64,000 bases of DNA from Gaiellaceae bacterium. GTDB taxonomy: Bacteria > Actinomycetota > Thermoleophilia > Gaiellales > Gaiellaceae. A program made the translations under genes and the position numbers. The stretch is from contig JAUJMY010000002.1 of assembly GCA_030446625.1 (NCBI GenBank), forward strand, positions 152,702-216,701, read 5' to 3'. Below, one piece after another: positions 52,436 through 60,407 of the stretch. The notes below the pieces were generated by a model that saw only the letters and a program-made list of their open reading frames with translations, was not told the DNA's origin and made no database searches. Numbering within the stretch: position 1 is the first letter of the stretch; each line of letters opens with the position of its first letter.

Positions 52436-53026
52436 TCACGCGCGGGCCGGGCGGTACGCGCAGATGAGGACGCCGGTGGCGGCCGTGGTCGCCGAGACGA
52501 GCTCGAGTGGCCGCGCCTGCCGGTCCGCCGGGAAGACGCGCTTGCCGCCCCCAACAGGATCGGCTCGATCATCAGCCGGTACTCGTCGACGAGGTCGTGC
52601 TCGATCAGCTGCGCGGCGAGCGACGCGCTGCCCATGACCTGCAGTCCCTTGCCGTCCCGTGCCCGCAGGTCGCGCACCGCGCCGATCGCGTCGTCCGCCG
52701 GCAGCAGCGTCGACCCGGACCACGTGATGTCGTCCTGGGTGAGGGTGCGGGAGGCGACGTACTTGGGGATCTCGTTCATCCGGTCGGCGAACGGGTCGCC
52801 GGCCCGGCCGGGCCACGCGGCGGCCATCGTCTGCCACGTGCGCCGACCGAACAGGAGCGCGTGCGTTCTCTCCATGACCTCGTCGATCACGGCGCCCATC
52901 GCCGCCGGATCGAAGTACGGCATCGACCAGCCGCGTGGGCGAACCCGCCCTCGGTGTCCTCCTCGCGCCGCCCGGCGCCTGCACGACGCCGTCGAGGCTC
53001 ATGAAGTCACTGACGATGATCTGCAT
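52436..53026 (-). pseudogene. Dihydrofolate-reductase-like (RibD C-terminal) gene with three frameshifts
   Basis: ATG at 53026 after AAGGAG: MQIIVSDFMSLDGVVQAPGG, then losses of one G each near 52960 and 52929 interrupt EEDTEGGFAHGGWSMPYFDP. The long middle part (AVIDEVMERTHALLFGRRTWQTMAAAWPG...GSASLAAQLIEHDLVDEYRLMIEPILLG) is intact. A third lost base at a C5 run (near 52550) separates GGGKRVFPADRQARPLELVSATTAATGVL. Repaired length is about 197 aa. All three gaps look like missing G/C in short runs, so a sequencing cause is likely. Confidence 0.8.
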
Positions 53027-53093
53027 CGCTGCTCCTTTCTCGCGCGGCCCGGCGGACCGCCTCGGCAGCAGAGACTGTGTGAGTGCAGCGAAT

Positions 53094-54191
53094 TCATCGC
53101 GCGGCTCCACCGTCCGGCTCGACGGCGCCCAGCCCGAGCCACGAAGCGAGATCCTCCAGCTCCGCCTGCACGGCGCCCGCGGTCGTGCGCGTGAACTTCA
53201 CGTCCTCGTGGATCGCGTGCACCCGCAGGACGCAGGCCGTCCGCTCGGCGGTCGCGTCGACCTTGCCCACCAGGCGGTCGTGGTGGAGGACAGGCAGCGC
53301 GAAGTAGCCCCAGCGGCGCTTCGCGGCCGGCTTGTACATCTCGAGCGTGTACTCGAAGTCGAACAGCTCCCGCGCTCTCACGCGGTCGTAGACGAGCCGG
53401 TCGAACGGCGACAGCAGCGCCGTGCGTCCCTCGAAGTCGCCGTTAAGCGCTGCGGCGTCGACGCGCCACTCGCCGCGCGTACCCTCCACCACGGCGGGCT
53501 CGCCGCTCTCGCCCACGTCGACGGGCTCGATCGGCATCGACGTGCTCTTCTGCCGCGCGATACCGAGCGAGCGAAGCCGCCGCTCGTTCTTGAGGCGCGC
53601 TGCCTCGGCGACGGACGGGACGGTGACGTCCGCCGGATACACGCGCTCGGCCAGGTCCCAGAGCCGCTCCCGCCCGACGCGGCCCGCGATCGCGACCTCG
53701 CCGCGCATCATCAGGAACTCGAGCATCTGCGTCACGTTCCGGTTGTTCGTCCACCCCGTAGAAGCCCACGGCACCAGCGAGGTGTCGGGGATGTCGCGCG
53801 AGGTGAGCGGCCCGGAGCTGCGCAGCAGCTTCAGGACGTCGCGGCGGAAGCGCTCGTTGTCGCGGAGCCACGCGCGCGTGCGGTCGCGGCTGGGCCCGTC
53901 TGCCGCGCCGGCGAGGTAGAGGCCGACGTCGCTCATCGGCCGGATCAGCGCGTTGTGCTCGAACAGCGTGCGGTCCTCCTCGAGCGCCAGCTTCAGGTGG
54001 GCGGGCTGGTAGGTCGAGCCGAGACGGCTCCACGCGACGAGGTCGGCGCTCGGCGCGATCGCCGCCGTCGGGTCGATCTGGAGCAGAGTGAGCTGTCGGA
54101 CCAAAGCGACGAGATCGGTCGGGCGCGGTGCGTCGAGCAGTTGCGCGCGCACCGCGATCCGCCGGGCCTGCGCCTTCGTGAGCCGGTGCAC
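53094..54191 (-). CDS. YcaQ/AlkX-type winged-helix DNA glycosylase family protein
   Basis: 365 aa HTH_42 family protein. N-terminal winged-helix part with RAQLLDAPRPTDLVALVRQLTLLQIDPTAAIAPSADLVAWSRLG (contains the Q-x-D catalytic motif LQID). The middle carries the conserved ARPMSDVGLYL-like and GWTNNRNVTQMLEFLMMRGEVAIAGRVGRERLWDL segments. The C-terminal beta-barrel has LSPFDRLVYDRVRARELFDFEYTLEMYKPAAKRRWGYFALPVLHHDRLVGKVD. Related enzymes unhook DNA interstrand crosslinks. Reads as a functional, complete copy. Confidence 0.88.
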   Translation of the reverse strand: MHRLTKAQARRIAVRAQLLDAPRPTDLVALVRQLTLLQIDPTAAIAPSADLVAWSRLGSTYQPAHLKLALEEDRTLFEHNALIRPMSDVGLYLAGAADGPSRDRTRAWLRDNERFRRDVLKLLRSSGPLTSRDIPDTSLVPWASTGWTNNRNVTQMLEFLMMRGEVAIAGRVGRERLWDLAERVYPADVTVPSVAEAARLKNERRLRSLGIARQKSTSMPIEPVDVGESGEPAVVEGTRGEWRVDAAALNGDFEGRTALLSPFDRLVYDRVRARELFDFEYTLEMYKPAAKRRWGYFALPVLHHDRLVGKVDATAERTACVLRVHAIHEDVKFTRTTAGAVQAELEDLASWLGLGAVEPDGGAAR

Positions 54192-54254
54192 GGACGGAGG
54201 CTACGCCAGCCCTGGTGCAGGTGAGGGGCGCGCTGCGCTAGTGGTACGGGCGCG

Positions 54255-54815
54255 ATGACCGAGTACCTGACGGAGATCGTCGAGCGCGCACACGCGAAGT
54301 CGCCGCCGCGGAGGATGACGACCCGGGTGATCGCGATCGACGGGCCGGGAGGAGCCGGCAAGACGACCCTCGCCGATCGGCTCTCGCGCGAGTTCGGCGA
54401 CGCGCCGGTCGTTCACACCGATGGCTTCGCGAGCTGGGAGAACCCGATCGACTGGTGGCCGCGGCTCGTGTCGGACGTCCTCGAGCCGCTCGCGGCCAAC
54501 CGGCCCGCACGCTACCGGCGGAGCGACTGGGAGGGCAACGGCGACGAGGAGTGGGGCGAGGTGGCGCCGTCCGAGTTCGTCATCCTCGAAGGAGTGACCG
54601 CCTCGCGCGACGCGTTCCGGCCGTTCCTGACCTTGTGCGTCTGGGTCGAGACGGCGCGCGACCTCTGCCTCGCGCGCGGGCTCGAGCGCGACGGCGACGA
54701 CGCTCGCCCGCTGTGGGAAGCATGGATGGCGGGAGAGGATCGCTACGTCGCGCGGGAGAGGCCGCGCGAGCGCGCCGACCTGGTTCTTCGCGGCGACGAG
54801 AATCTTTGGACGTAA
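54255..54815 (+). CDS. Uridine-kinase-like P-loop kinase
   Basis: 186 aa. Walker A GPGGAGKTTLADRL at residues 30-43, then VVHTDGFASWENPIDWWPRLV (Asp in the substrate/lid region), APSEFVILEGVTASRDAFRPFLTLCVWVETARDLCLARGLERD. This resembles the uridine kinase/phosphoribulokinase superfamily, although the substrate is unassigned. Divergent from the YcaQ-like gene. Confidence 0.85.
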   Translation: MTEYLTEIVERAHAKSPPRRMTTRVIAIDGPGGAGKTTLADRLSREFGDAPVVHTDGFASWENPIDWWPRLVSDVLEPLAANRPARYRRSDWEGNGDEEWGEVAPSEFVILEGVTASRDAFRPFLTLCVWVETARDLCLARGLERDGDDARPLWEAWMAGEDRYVARERPRERADLVLRGDENLWT

Positions 54816-54884
54816 GGCGTCGATCGCGAGCCCGAGGGGGCTCCGGCACCCGTCGCGCTCGGGCGCGGTGAGCAACGCCCGAGT

Positions 54885-55553
54885 CTAGGTGCCGCGCGTG
54901 CGCGGCCGGCGCGCCCGAGGCGGAGTTGCGTCGTCCCCCGCACGTGGACGTGGCATCACGCCGGTCGCCAGCGGCGCCAGCGCCTCTAGCCGTGCGAAGA
55001 GCGCATCGGTGCGCGCGCGGTCGGCGTCGAGGTGCGTGAGAAGGTTCACGCCGAGGTAGAACGTCACCACGGCGTACGCGAGCTCCCGAACCGGCACGAC
55101 GTCGCCGACCTCGAACTCCGCGAGGCCCTTCCGCAGCGCCTGCTCGCACAGCTCGATCCACGGCTCCATCCGCGCGAGCACCGCGGGCGCGAGCTCCGGT
55201 CGGGCGACGCTCCCGGCGATCATCTGGGAGACGACCGTCATGTGCCCGCGCTCGCGGTCGTCGGCGTAGATCTCACCGAGGACGGCGATCAGCTCCTCCG
55301 CCGTCGCGGCGTCGCGGACCGCCTGCTCGTAGCGCGAGAGGCGCTCGCCGCTCGTCCGGTCGAGCGCCGCGAGGAGCAGCGAGTCGACGCTGCCGAAGTG
55401 GTAGAAGATCAGCGCCTGGTTGAAGCCGCCGCGACGCGCGATCGCGCGCGAGGTGGCTCCGGCAAATCCGTCGGTACGGAGCGTCTCGAGCGTCGCTTCG
55501 AGGATCTGGTCGCGCGTCGTCGAGGCTGGTTGACGTGATGACTTTTTGATCAT
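54885..55553 (-). CDS. TetR-family transcriptional regulator
   Basis: 222 aa. HTH at residues 12-60: RDQILEATLETLRTDGFAGATSRAIARRGGFNQALIFYHFGSVDSLLLAAL. The all-helical C-terminal domain binds an unknown ligand. Ends in an Arg/Pro-rich tail. The ATG abuts an AT-rich palindromic patch shared with the divergent DUF2071 gene, which it probably represses along with itself. Confidence 0.93.
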   Translation of the reverse strand: MIKKSSRQPASTTRDQILEATLETLRTDGFAGATSRAIARRGGFNQALIFYHFGSVDSLLLAALDRTSGERLSRYEQAVRDAATAEELIAVLGEIYADDRERGHMTVVSQMIAGSVARPELAPAVLARMEPWIELCEQALRKGLAEFEVGDVVPVRELAYAVVTFYLGVNLLTHLDADRARTDALFARLEALAPLATGVMPRPRAGDDATPPRARRPRTRGT

Positions 55554-55565
55554 ATGATTAAATCA
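55545..55565. promoter_or_regulatory. Candidate TetR operator
   Basis: AT-rich island containing the palindromes ATCATATGAT (55549-55558) and TGATT-A-AATCA (55555-55565), covering the TetR start codon and preceding the divergent gene's ribosome site. Confidence 0.5.
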
Positions 55566-55592
55566 CTCGCTCAAGAGGCTGAGGGAGAGCGC

Positions 55593-56360
55593 ATGGTACG
55601 TCCAACCACACTAGGTAGAACGCCGGCGCAGCGACCACCGTGGCTCGTCTCGCAGCGGTGGGAGCACCTCCTCTTCGCGCATTGGGCGACTGATCCAGAG
55701 CGGCTCGCGCAGCTTCTGCCCCGCGGCGTCGAGCCGGACACGCGCGACGGCAGCGCCTGGCTCGCAATCGTGGCGTTCGTCATGGTCGGCACGCGGCCGA
55801 TGCTCGCACCGGCGCGCGCCGCGCTGCCGCCGATCCCGGAGCTCAACGTCCGCACGTACGTCCGCGTCGGCGGCGTGCCGGCGGTGTGGTTCCTCAGCCT
55901 CGACGCGTCGAGCCCGCTCTTCGTCAGCGTCGGCCGCGCGCTGTACGGACTCGGCTACCGCCGCGCGCGCATGGCCGTGGCAAGCGACGGCGCCTGCGTC
56001 CACTACCTCAGCGAACGCACGGGGGCTGCGTTCTGCGCGGCGTATGCGCCGACGGGGGAGCCGCGACGCGCCGCGACCGGCTCGCTGGACGACTTCCTCT
56101 TCGAGCGCTACCGCCTCTTCGCGCGCCGCGGACGCGGCCTCGTCACCGCGGTCGTGGCTCATGAGCCGTGGCCGCTCCAAGCCGCAGCGGCGCGCATCGA
56201 CCTGAACCGGATGGCGCCGCGCGGCCTCTCCTTCGAGGGGGAGCCGCTCGTCCACTACTGTCGCGGCGTCGACGCACGGATCTCGTGGCCCCAGCAGGTC
56301 GCCGCAGCGCAACGCGGTTCCACCACCCGGCCGCTACGTGCGCGAGAGGTGGCAACGTAG
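55593..56360 (+). CDS. DUF2071 (YqjF-like) family protein
   Basis: 255 aa. Conserved blocks are QRWEHLLFAHWATDPERLAQLLPRGVEPDTRDGSAWLAIVAFVM, ELNVRTYVRVGGVPAVWFLSLDASSPLFV and GSLDDFLFERYRLFARRG. The acetoacetate-decarboxylase-like fold is known for the family, function unknown. The ATG at 55593 is preferred over 55554 because GGGAG lies five bases upstream and the operator patch would otherwise be coding. Probably controlled by the divergent TetR protein. Confidence 0.88.
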   Translation: MVRPTTLGRTPAQRPPWLVSQRWEHLLFAHWATDPERLAQLLPRGVEPDTRDGSAWLAIVAFVMVGTRPMLAPARAALPPIPELNVRTYVRVGGVPAVWFLSLDASSPLFVSVGRALYGLGYRRARMAVASDGACVHYLSERTGAAFCAAYAPTGEPRRAATGSLDDFLFERYRLFARRGRGLVTAVVAHEPWPLQAAAARIDLNRMAPRGLSFEGEPLVHYCRGVDARISWPQQVAAAQRGSTTRPLRAREVAT

Positions 56361-56375
56361 GCGCCGGGTCAGCCG

Positions 56376-56627
56376 ATGCCGAGTCTCCGCAAGCCAAGAC
56401 AGCGAGCGTACGTCGTCGCGGGCGTGGCAGCGCTCGCCGCGGTCGCCATAGCGGCCTTCGCGATCGACGAGCGCGGTGCCGGCGGCGACCCGGAGCGGGC
56501 GCGCGAGCAGCCGCGGTTCGTCGCGGCCGAGCGAGCGCGCGCGAGCGCGTACGCGGCCGAGTTCGCGCACAGCTGCCGCTCGCCGTGCCGCGTCCACCGC
56601 GTCGAACCGGTCGCCCCCGGCGGCTAG
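56376..56627 (+). CDS. Small anchored or secreted protein
   Basis: 83 aa, MPSLRKPRQRAYVVAGVAALAAVAIAAFAID then an Arg/Glu/Ala-rich segment with two Cys near the C-terminus (SCRSPCRV). One hydrophobic segment after a basic start. No family recognised. It starts 16 bases after the DUF2071 stop. Confidence 0.5.
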   Translation: MPSLRKPRQRAYVVAGVAALAAVAIAAFAIDERGAGGDPERAREQPRFVAAERARASAYAAEFAHSCRSPCRVHRVEPVAPGG

Positions 56628-56637
56628 GCTCGCGCGC

Positions 56638-57213
56638 GTGCCCCGTGCTCGCGCCGTCGTCGAAGAGCCCGAGGGGCTCGTGTACCGCCCCGAGTTCATC
56701 AGCGAGGACGAGCAGCGCGACGTCCTGGCGGTCGTCGATGCGCTCGACTTTCGCGAGTTCACGATGCGCGGCCAGACCGCGCTGCGGACGGTGCGCCACT
56801 TCGGGTTCGACTACGACTACGAGAACTACGGCAAGCTGGAGGAGAGCGAGCCGCTGCCGGCGTCGCTCGAGTGGCTGCGCGACCGCTGCGCCGAGCTCGC
56901 CGAGCTCGAGCCGGCGGAGCTCGTGCAGGCACTCGTCTCGAGGTACCCGCCGGGCGCGCCGATCGGGTGGCACAGGGACGCGCCGATGTTCGGCGCGAAG
57001 GTCGTCGGAGTCTCGCTGCTCGCGCCGAGCCGCATGCGCTTCCAGCGCAAGGCCGGTGACGAGCGACGCGTCTTCGAGCTCGAGCTGGAGCCGCGCTCGG
57101 CGTACGTGCTGGCCGGCGCGGCGCGCTCGGCGTGGCAGCACAGCATCCCGCCGGTCAAGGCGCTCCGCTACTCGATCACCTTCCGCACGCTCAGGACGCC
57201 TCGGACGCCATAG
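56638..57213 (+). CDS. AlkB-like 2-oxoglutarate/Fe(II) dioxygenase
   Basis: 191 aa, GTG start seven bases after TAGGCT. Iron ligands H-x-D in IGWHRDAPMFG (about residues 112-114) and the second His in SAWQHSIPPV (about 166); the 2-oxoglutarate-binding Arg pair is in RYSITFR. Early VYRPEFISEDEQRDVLAVVDAL matches AlkB N-termini. Demethylates alkylated DNA or RNA bases oxidatively. The gene end overlaps the likely 5' part of the MFS gene. Confidence 0.93.
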   Translation: MPRARAVVEEPEGLVYRPEFISEDEQRDVLAVVDALDFREFTMRGQTALRTVRHFGFDYDYENYGKLEESEPLPASLEWLRDRCAELAELEPAELVQALVSRYPPGAPIGWHRDAPMFGAKVVGVSLLAPSRMRFQRKAGDERRVFELELEPRSAYVLAGAARSAWQHSIPPVKALRYSITFRTLRTPRTP

Positions 57214-58445
57214 CCGGGCGGGACCGCACCCCGATCCTCGCGCTGTTCGCAGCCGACACGATCTCGGTCGTCGGCAACGCGATCGCGCTCGTCGCGATCC
57301 CGTGGTTCGTCCTCCAGAGCACCGGCAGCGCAGCGCTGACCGGCGTCGCCGCCTTCTTCACGTGGCTACCCGTAGCGATCTCCGCGTTCTTCGGTGGGCC
57401 GCTCGTCGACCGCCTCGGCTTCAGGCGCACCAGCGTCGCCGCGGATCTCGCGAGCGCCGGTGCGGTCGCTGCGATCCCGGCTCTCGAGCTCGCCGGGGGG
57501 ATCGAGCTCTGGCAACTCTTCGCGCTCGTCTTCCTCGGGGCGCTGCTCGACGCGCCGGGGACGACCGCGCGGCGCGCGCTGATCCCGGATCTCGCACAGC
57601 TCGCGCAGATGCGCCTGGAGCGCGCGACGTCGGTCACGCAGATCATCCGGAACGTCGCGATCATGGTGGGCGCGCCGCTCGCGGGCGTCCTCGTGGCGAC
57701 CGTCGGCGCGACCACGGCCCTCTGGATCGACGCGGCCAGCTTCGTCGTCTCGGCCGCGATCGTGCGCGCGTTCGTCCCCGGGGCCCGCCGTTCGGCGCCC
57801 GCGGCGCAGCGGCGCTACCTCGACGATCTGCGCGAGGGCATCCGGCTGACGTGGGGCGACCCGTTCATCCGCGCCGTCGTCCTCACCGTCCTGCTCACGC
57901 ACGTCCTCGACGCGCCGCTCTCGCCGGTCCTCCTCCCCGTGTTCGTCGACCAGGCGTTCGGAAGCGCGGAGCACCTCGGCCTGCTGCTCGGGGCGTTCGG
58001 CGCGGCCGCTCTCGCCGCGGGCGCGGCGTTCGCAGCGATCGGGCACCGTCTCCCGCGGCGGCTCACGTTCGTCCTCTGCTTCATCGTCGTGAGCGTGCCG
58101 TATCTCGTGCTCGCGACGACGCCCTCGTTCCCGCTCACGCTGGCCGCGATCGTGCTCTTCGGCGTCGCGACGGCGCCGATCAACCCGATCCTGAACACCG
58201 TCGGTTACGAGCGCATACCCGCCGAGGCGCGCGGGCGCGTACTCGGCACGATCACGGCCGGCGCGTTCTCCGCGATCCCACTCGGGATGCTGGTCGGCGG
58301 CGTCGTCGTGGAGACGCTCGGCATCGGCGGGACGTTGCTCGCGATCGGCGTCTGCTACCTGGCGGTGACGAGCTACGGGCTCGTGAACCCGGCTTTCCGC
58401 GTGATGGACGCGGCTCCCGCCGTCCGCGACGAGCCGGGGTCGTAG
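57132..58445 (+). CDS. MFS transporter, macrolide-efflux-like
   Basis: Up to 437 aa, twelve spans. Membrane part begins at PILALFAADTISVVGNAIALVAIPWFVLQ; the MFS loop motif is GGPLVDRLGFRRTSV, and further conserved helices are APGTTARRALIPDLA and GVATAPINPILNTVGYERIPAEARGRVLG. It resembles MefA-type exporters with unknown substrate. The in-frame start is unclear: the only upstream start codon (GTG 57132) lies inside alkB, and none is found nearer to the first helix. A rare start or small indel near 57215 is possible. Confidence 0.85.
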   Translation: MAAQHPAGQGAPLLDHLPHAQDASDAIAGRDRTPILALFAADTISVVGNAIALVAIPWFVLQSTGSAALTGVAAFFTWLPVAISAFFGGPLVDRLGFRRTSVAADLASAGAVAAIPALELAGGIELWQLFALVFLGALLDAPGTTARRALIPDLAQLAQMRLERATSVTQIIRNVAIMVGAPLAGVLVATVGATTALWIDAASFVVSAAIVRAFVPGARRSAPAAQRRYLDDLREGIRLTWGDPFIRAVVLTVLLTHVLDAPLSPVLLPVFVDQAFGSAEHLGLLLGAFGAAALAAGAAFAAIGHRLPRRLTFVLCFIVVSVPYLVLATTPSFPLTLAAIVLFGVATAPINPILNTVGYERIPAEARGRVLGTITAGAFSAIPLGMLVGGVVVETLGIGGTLLAIGVCYLAVTSYGLVNPAFRVMDAAPAVRDEPGS

Positions 58446-58453
58446 CGGGCGAC

Positions 58454-58834
58454 CTACGCGTCGGCGCCGACCGCGTCGCGCACTGCCGCCGGCACCTGCA
58501 TCGGGTCCGTGCCCTTCTCGAGGTAACGGAACGCGCCGAGCTCCATCGCCGCGGACGCTGCGTCTGGCCGGGACGAGTAGACGATCACGCGCGCGTGCGG
58601 CACTGCCTGCTTGATCAGCGGCAACGCCTCGAGACCGTTCATCCGCGGCATCTGCACGTCGAGGACGACGATGTCCGGCTGGAGCGTCCGCGCGAGCGCG
58701 ACCGCCTCCTCCCCGTTCTCCGCCTCGCCGATCACGTGGCAGCGCGTCACGTTGGCGAGCAGGATCCGAAGGAGGTAGCGCATCTCGACGACGTCGTCGA
58801 CGAGCAGGACGCCGGCCTTCGGCGGCTCCTTCAT
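58454..58834 (-). CDS. Stand-alone receiver-domain protein (CheY-like)
   Basis: 126 aa: VLLVDDVVEMRYLLRILLANV (acidic pocket), DIVVLDVQMPRMNGLEAL (phospho-Asp), VIVYSSRPDAASAAMELGAFRYLEKGTDP (switch Ser and Lys). No output domain. The ATG directly follows the stop of rtcB with no gap, so the two are translated together. A link between a phosphorelay and RNA repair is suggested only by this arrangement. Confidence 0.92.
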   Translation of the reverse strand: MKEPPKAGVLLVDDVVEMRYLLRILLANVTRCHVIGEAENGEEAVALARTLQPDIVVLDVQMPRMNGLEALPLIKQAVPHARVIVYSSRPDAASAAMELGAFRYLEKGTDPMQVPAAVRDAVGADA

Positions 58835-60142
58835 CTAATCCTTGTACGGGTCGTGCACGCCCGCTCCTGCCATGGCGACGCCCAGCGGCTTCAGCGTGTG
58901 CTTCACGCGGATCGACCCGCCGTGCGCCGCGAGGACGTCCGGCAGCCGCTTGTAGACCTCCGGCGCCTCGTCCGCGCCGCCGCCGAGGACGACGATCTCT
59001 TGCTCGCGCAGGCGGCACCGCACCGCCTCCCAGTCGACGAGGCCGGGCCGCACCTGCTGGAGGCGCAGCTTGCGCATCGGGCTCCCGACGTGGCGCGGGC
59101 ACGTCTCGCCCTTGTAGCCCTTCGCCGGCACGGTGAAGTCGCAGTCGCGGTTCGAGCACGCGTGGACCGTCGCGCGCCGGATCTTCCCCGCGGCCTGGCT
59201 GCGGCTCATCACGCGACCGGCGCCGTGGACGGTGGAGAAGAGCGCCTCGGCCGCCTCGTCGCTCCCGACGCCCTCGAGGATCACCGAGATGTCGCCCATC
59301 GAGCCGCCGACGAAGCCCTCCTGGCCCGGCCGCGCCGGCGTGCAGCCCTTGCGGACGACCCAGTACGTGCGCCCGAAGTGCTCCTCGCGCCAGGCGAAGT
59401 TGTGGTGGTTGTGGACCTCGTGCGTCGGCTCCGCGCCGAGGATGTCGAGCACCTTCGCGCAGACGACGTCGCGCCCCGCGTACGCGTACTCGCCGGCGAG
59501 GTTCATCGCGGCGACGTACGCCTGCCCGAGCTCCGACTCGACGGGGAAGAGCACCGGCGGCGAGTCCATCTCGCCCTCGCGGGCACGCTCGCCGAAGCCC
59601 AGGCCCTGCGCGAGCGCGAGGAACCCGGAGGCCGTCTTGTGGCCGAAGCCGCGCGAGCCGAAGTGGACGCCGATCCAGATCGTGCCGGTCTCGTCCTCGA
59701 AGAGGTCGACGTAGTGGTTGCCGGAGCCGACGGTGCCGAGCTGCTCGCGGGCGAGGTTCAGGAGCTTCCGCTGCGGCGCGAAGTCCGCGCGCGCGACCTC
59801 GTCGAGGACGGGGTGGTCGACGCGCTCCTGCGCCGCGACGCCCATCCCGAACGAGATCCGCCGCGTGATCTCGCGCATCAGCGGCGCGACGCCGCCGCGG
59901 GCGTCGAGGTCGGGGCGCGTCAGGTCGGTGCGGACGGCCTTGTTACCACAGCCGATATCGAAGCCGACGCCGCTCGGCGAAACGTGTCCTTCGTAGGCGA
60001 TCCCGCCCCCGATCGGCTGCGAGTACCCGGGGTGGTGGTCGGCACAGAGGACACCGAAGTCGGCGTCGCCCGCGGCCATGCAGCGCTTCAGCTGGTCGAG
60101 GCTGCGCTCGTCGACCTGGCCGAACGTCTTGATCGGGCTCAT
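58835..60142 (-). CDS. rtcB: RNA-splicing ligase RtcB
   Basis: 435 aa. Joins RNA 2',3'-cyclic phosphate or 3'-phosphate ends to 5'-OH ends with GTP and Mn2+. Metal and active-site blocks: GFDIGCGNKAVRTDL, GTVGSGNHYVDLFED, VHFGSRGFGHKTA, VHNHHNFAWREEHFG, RKGCTPARPGQEGFVGGSMGD and HGAGRVMSRSQAAG. A Cys-rich insert CSNRDCDFTVPAKGYKGETCPRH follows, which may bind zinc. The ATG at 60142 is preferred (MSPIKTFGQ). Divergent from the ABC exporter. Confidence 0.95.
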   Translation of the reverse strand: MSPIKTFGQVDERSLDQLKRCMAAGDADFGVLCADHHPGYSQPIGGGIAYEGHVSPSGVGFDIGCGNKAVRTDLTRPDLDARGGVAPLMREITRRISFGMGVAAQERVDHPVLDEVARADFAPQRKLLNLAREQLGTVGSGNHYVDLFEDETGTIWIGVHFGSRGFGHKTASGFLALAQGLGFGERAREGEMDSPPVLFPVESELGQAYVAAMNLAGEYAYAGRDVVCAKVLDILGAEPTHEVHNHHNFAWREEHFGRTYWVVRKGCTPARPGQEGFVGGSMGDISVILEGVGSDEAAEALFSTVHGAGRVMSRSQAAGKIRRATVHACSNRDCDFTVPAKGYKGETCPRHVGSPMRKLRLQQVRPGLVDWEAVRCRLREQEIVVLGGGADEAPEVYKRLPDVLAAHGGSIRVKHTLKPLGVAMAGAGVHDPYKD

Positions 60143-60149
60143 CGCCGTT

Positions 60150-60179
60150 TTGAAGCGTCGCACAGCCTGCTGCTATCGT
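60150..60179 (+). promoter_or_regulatory. Promoter of the ABC exporter leader
   Basis: TTGAAG (60150-60155), 18 bases, TATCGT (60174-60179). Transcription would begin near 60186, giving a leader of over 200 nt before the first ABC gene, unusually long for this window. Confidence 0.5.
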
Positions 60180-60219
60180 GGCGTGCTTCGTCGACCCGCT
60201 TGGCAGAAGGAGGGACGCA

Positions 60220-60279
60220 ATGCGCATGCCGATCGCACTCAACGCCGTGACGGCGCGCGCGAGCGTCCCGCCGCGGTAG
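60220..60279 (+). CDS. 19-codon leader ORF upstream of the ABC exporter
   Basis: The strongest Shine-Dalgarno in the window (AAGGAGGG at 60207-60214) precedes ATG 60220. Peptide MRMPIALNAVTARASVPPR, then TAG. The 128 bases after it can fold into GC hairpins (GGCGC-GCGA-GCGCC at 60301; CGCCC-GGGCG near 60365) before the ATG of the first ABC gene. Arrangement resembles leader peptides that sense ribosome stalling upstream of resistance exporters such as bmrB-bmrCD. Translation is likely; the regulatory role is inference. Confidence 0.55.
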   Translation: MRMPIALNAVTARASVPPR

Positions 60280-60407
60280 CTCCGGGCCGACAGCCGCCCC
60301 GGCGCGCGAGCGCCGCGGCGCCCACGGCCTGAGGCCTCCGCCGGCTCGGGCCGCAGAACGGCGCGCCCGGGCGGATTGCACGTGCACGTCCCGACGACCG
60401 AGGAACG

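Noticed and set aside
56168..60250. Very long open frame on the + strand over DUF2071, AlkB, MFS and antisense to rtcB
   Set aside because: Composition is Arg/Ala-rich shadow sequence; the genuine genes in this span have clear motifs in other frames or on the other strand.
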